Below, one piece after another: positions 61,849 through 64,000 of a stretch of 64,000 bases of DNA. Location: contig JAEUUI010000008.1 in NCBI GenBank assembly GCA_016786585.1, positions 124,001-188,000 on the forward strand. The letters run 5' to 3'. Source of the DNA: Cyclobacteriaceae bacterium. Lineage in GTDB: Bacteria; Bacteroidota; Bacteroidia; Cytophagales; Cyclobacteriaceae. The notes under the pieces are model-generated. The model saw nothing but the letters and a program-made list of their open reading frames with translations. It was not told the origin of the DNA and did not search any database. Position 1 is the first letter of the stretch, and each line of letters starts with the position of its first letter. The position numbers and the translations under genes were made by a program.

Positions 61849-64000
61849 ATGGCGCATTTACGCTTCCGGGCTTTGGAGCAGCTCAGTAACCGGCCGAAAG
61901 TTCATGTTGAATTTCCATCGGCTAAAGCTTCCGACTTCTTTGGCGAGAACACATTCGGACTCAGCCAGATGAAATCAACCCTTTCATCCGATGTTTTCAA
62001 GCAGGTTAGCCAGTCCATCAAAAACGGTTCGAAAATCGACACCGTAACTGCGGATGCTGTTGCTGTCGCTGTAAAATCATGGGCGCTTGCAAAAGGTGCC
62101 ACCCATTTTACACACTGGTTTCAGCCATTAACCGGAGGAACAGCTGAGAAGCACGATGCTTTCTTTGACGGACTTGCGGGGATTGAAAAATTCAAAGGCG
62201 GAGAGCTCGTTCAGCAGGAGCCGGATGCATCTTCGTTTCCGAACGGAGGTATCCGCAGCACATTTGAAGCGCGTGGTTACACTGCGTGGGATCCATCGTC
62301 ACCGATGTTCCTGTATGGTAAAACACTTTGTATTCCAACCATCTTCGTGTCATACACCGGAGAATTGCTGGATACCAAAGCGCCTTTGCTGAAAGCATTG
62401 CTGGCAGTTGATAAGGCAGCCGTACAGGTTTGCCAGTTGTTTGATAAAGACATTCAGAAAGTAAACGCTTCGCTCGGTATTGAGCAGGAATATTTTGTAG
62501 TAGACGAAGCTTTGTTTATGGCCCGTCCTGACCTGGTCATGGGAGGACGGACCGTATTTGGTCACTCTCCGGCACGTGGTCAGCAACTGGAAGATCACTA
62601 TTTCGGAAGCATTCCTGCACGTGTGTACGATTTCATGAAAGATTTTGAGATCGAAGCATGGCGTGCCGGTATTCCATTGCGCACGCGTCACAATGAAGTG
62701 GCCCCAAGTCAGTTTGAGGTTGCGCCGTTGTTTGAGGAAGTTAATGTAGCCAACGACCACAACCAGCTGTTGATGGATTTGATGGGTCGCGTAGCAGAAA
62801 AGCACCAGTTGCGTGTGTTGTTCCATGAGAAACCTTTTGCAGGTGTTAACGGAAGCGGAAAGCACAATAACTGGTCGTTGATTACTGACACCGGGGTGAA
62901 CCTGTTTGCCCCGTCAAGCAGCGCCCGCGATAATTTAATGTTCCTGACCTTCTTTGTTACTACTGTTCGCGCCATTCACGAGCATGCTGATTTGTTGCGT
63001 GCAAGTATTGCAACAGCCGGTAACGACTATCGCCTGGGTGCAAATGAAGCTCCTCCGGCTATCATGTCAACGTTCCTGGGTTCTCAAATGAGCGCGGTTC
63101 TTGATGAACTGGAGAAAAACGGAAACATCAAGATTGAGAAGGGCGATAACATGTACATGAAGCTTGGTATCGACCGCATTCCGGAAATCATCCTCGATAA
63201 TACCGATCGTAACCGTACCTCACCGTTTGCCTTCACCGGTAACAAGTTCGAATTCCGTGCGGTAGGATCAAGCGACAACTGCGCAACACCTATGACTGCG
63301 TTGAACCTGATTGTGGCGGAGCAGTTAACGCAGTTCTACGAAGCGGTTGAAAAAGAGATTGAGAAGGGAACCGAGAAACGCCTCGCGATCGTAAACATCC
63401 TGAGAAAATACATTAAAGAATCGAAGGCTATACGCTTCGAAGGCGATGGCTATTCAGAAGGCTGGGTGAAGGAAGCCGCGAAGCGCGGACTATCCAACAA
63501 GAAGAATGCGGTGGATGCCATCGATGCTTACCTGACTCCTAAATCGATTAAAATCTTTGAAAAGCACAACGTTCTTTCCCACAAGGAACTGGAAGCCCGT
63601 CAGGAGATCAAACTGGAAAGCTATATCAAGCGTGTGCAGATTGAGGCGCGTGTAATGGGTGACCTTGCTATCAATCACATCATTCCTACGGCCATTGCAT
63701 ATCAGAACAAGCTGATCATTAATGCCAATGGTTTGAAAGGGTTGGGCGTGGACAACAAGGCTGTTCTGAAAACCATTAAGGAAATTTCCGGCCATATCGA
63801 AACCATCAAAACCGGTGTGGATAACATGGTGGAGGAACGGAAGCGCCTGAACAAGCTTACCGACACCCACAAAAAGGCCATAGGGTACTGCAAAAACATC
63901 AAAGAAAAGTATTTTGATGAGATCCGCGATTCGGTTGATAAACTGGAATTATTGGTGGATGATGAAGATTGGCCACTTGTAAAATACCGGGAACTTTTGT
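61849..64000 (+). CDS. glnA: Glutamine synthetase type III (cut by window end)
   Basis: The reading frame is open from the ATG at 61849 to the right edge, 717 codons without a stop. Type III enzymes have about 725-730 residues, so only the last few are missing (the visible end is DDEDWPLVKYRELL). Motifs include GIEQEYFVVDEALF for metal binding, the RHNEVAPSQFEVAPLFEE stretch, and NGSGKHNNWSL for the ATP/glutamate site. It makes glutamine from glutamate and ammonia as a dodecamer. This class is typical of Bacteroidota and cyanobacteria. A consensus promoter lies directly upstream. Confidence 0.96.
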   Translation, partial: MAHLRFRALEQLSNRPKVHVEFPSAKASDFFGENTFGLSQMKSTLSSDVFKQVSQSIKNGSKIDTVTADAVAVAVKSWALAKGATHFTHWFQPLTGGTAEKHDAFFDGLAGIEKFKGGELVQQEPDASSFPNGGIRSTFEARGYTAWDPSSPMFLYGKTLCIPTIFVSYTGELLDTKAPLLKALLAVDKAAVQVCQLFDKDIQKVNASLGIEQEYFVVDEALFMARPDLVMGGRTVFGHSPARGQQLEDHYFGSIPARVYDFMKDFEIEAWRAGIPLRTRHNEVAPSQFEVAPLFEEVNVANDHNQLLMDLMGRVAEKHQLRVLFHEKPFAGVNGSGKHNNWSLITDTGVNLFAPSSSARDNLMFLTFFVTTVRAIHEHADLLRASIATAGNDYRLGANEAPPAIMSTFLGSQMSAVLDELEKNGNIKIEKGDNMYMKLGIDRIPEIILDNTDRNRTSPFAFTGNKFEFRAVGSSDNCATPMTALNLIVAEQLTQFYEAVEKEIEKGTEKRLAIVNILRKYIKESKAIRFEGDGYSEGWVKEAAKRGLSNKKNAVDAIDAYLTPKSIKIFEKHNVLSHKELEARQEIKLESYIKRVQIEARVMGDLAINHIIPTAIAYQNKLIINANGLKGLGVDNKAVLKTIKEISGHIETIKTGVDNMVEERKRLNKLTDTHKKAIGYCKNIKEKYFDEIRDSVDKLELLVDDEDWPLVKYRELL

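Noticed and set aside
1-64000. tRNA genes or CRISPR array
   Set aside because: No cloverleaf-type sequence or spaced direct repeats were noticed on either strand by eye.

Overview
The window looks like a chromosomal segment of a Bacteroidota bacterium, probably of the Cytophagales (the order is an inference). The reasons are a type III glutamine synthetase, secreted lipoproteins with short lipoboxes, a CarH/crt carotenoid cluster of the kind common in that phylum, and recurring promoters of the Bacteroidota form TTTG-N17-23-TAnnTTTG. KdsA/KdsC and TamB indicate a Gram-negative envelope with Kdo-containing LPS. No rRNA, tRNA, CRISPR array, prophage or insertion sequence was seen; RNase P RNA is the one classical RNA gene.

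Layout. 1-3.7 kb: an accessory-looking start with a DUF1778/GNAT toxin-antitoxin pair and its repeated operator, a RecD/Dda-like helicase, and a VOC protein coupled to a Cdd1-AraC fusion regulator. 3.7-10.1 kb: a penicillin-acylase-family hydrolase with a small membrane partner, kdsC-kdsA, two lipoproteins (one only 39 aa) and a LuxE-like acyl-protein synthetase. 10.1-21.8 kb: an unusual sigma-54-type response regulator without a DNA-binding domain, rnpB, a TamB-DUF2279 operon divergent from tsaD, then a thioesterase, smpB, an NlpC/P60 peptidase, an HNH endonuclease and a lipoprotein.

21.8-34.5 kb: a sensor kinase and Fis-type sigma-54 activator face a MacAB-like export system (periplasmic adaptor, ATPase and three about 800-aa FtsX-type permeases). 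The intergenic region holds a perfect 10+6+10 palindrome and a -24/-12-like promoter, so the two-component system probably controls the exporter. 34.6-42.2 kb: a light-response cluster on the minus strand (ECF sigma factor, crtI, crtB, idi, photolyase, SRPBCC protein, crtZ, CarR-type lycopene cyclase) preceded by a CarH-type B12 photoreceptor repressor. It should make zeaxanthin-type carotenoids and repair UV damage when CarH is released by light.

42.3-48.3 kb: a cytochrome bd oxidase operon with its own promoter, a PqiA-like protein, and a rhomboid-DUF1624 pair. 48.4-53.6 kb: a phosphate transporter and porin, then a double-DTG aspartyl protease coupled to a protein with four glycogen-binding-like (CBM48) repeats. 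53.7-53.9 kb: a candidate structured RNA with mutually exclusive helices and an intrinsic terminator, upstream of capA-crcB. The rest holds an LTA-synthase-like sulfatase, an amidohydrolase lipoprotein, a TerB-like protein, a DUF2807 protein, a membrane protein and glutamine synthetase III, which runs off the right edge a few codons short of its end.
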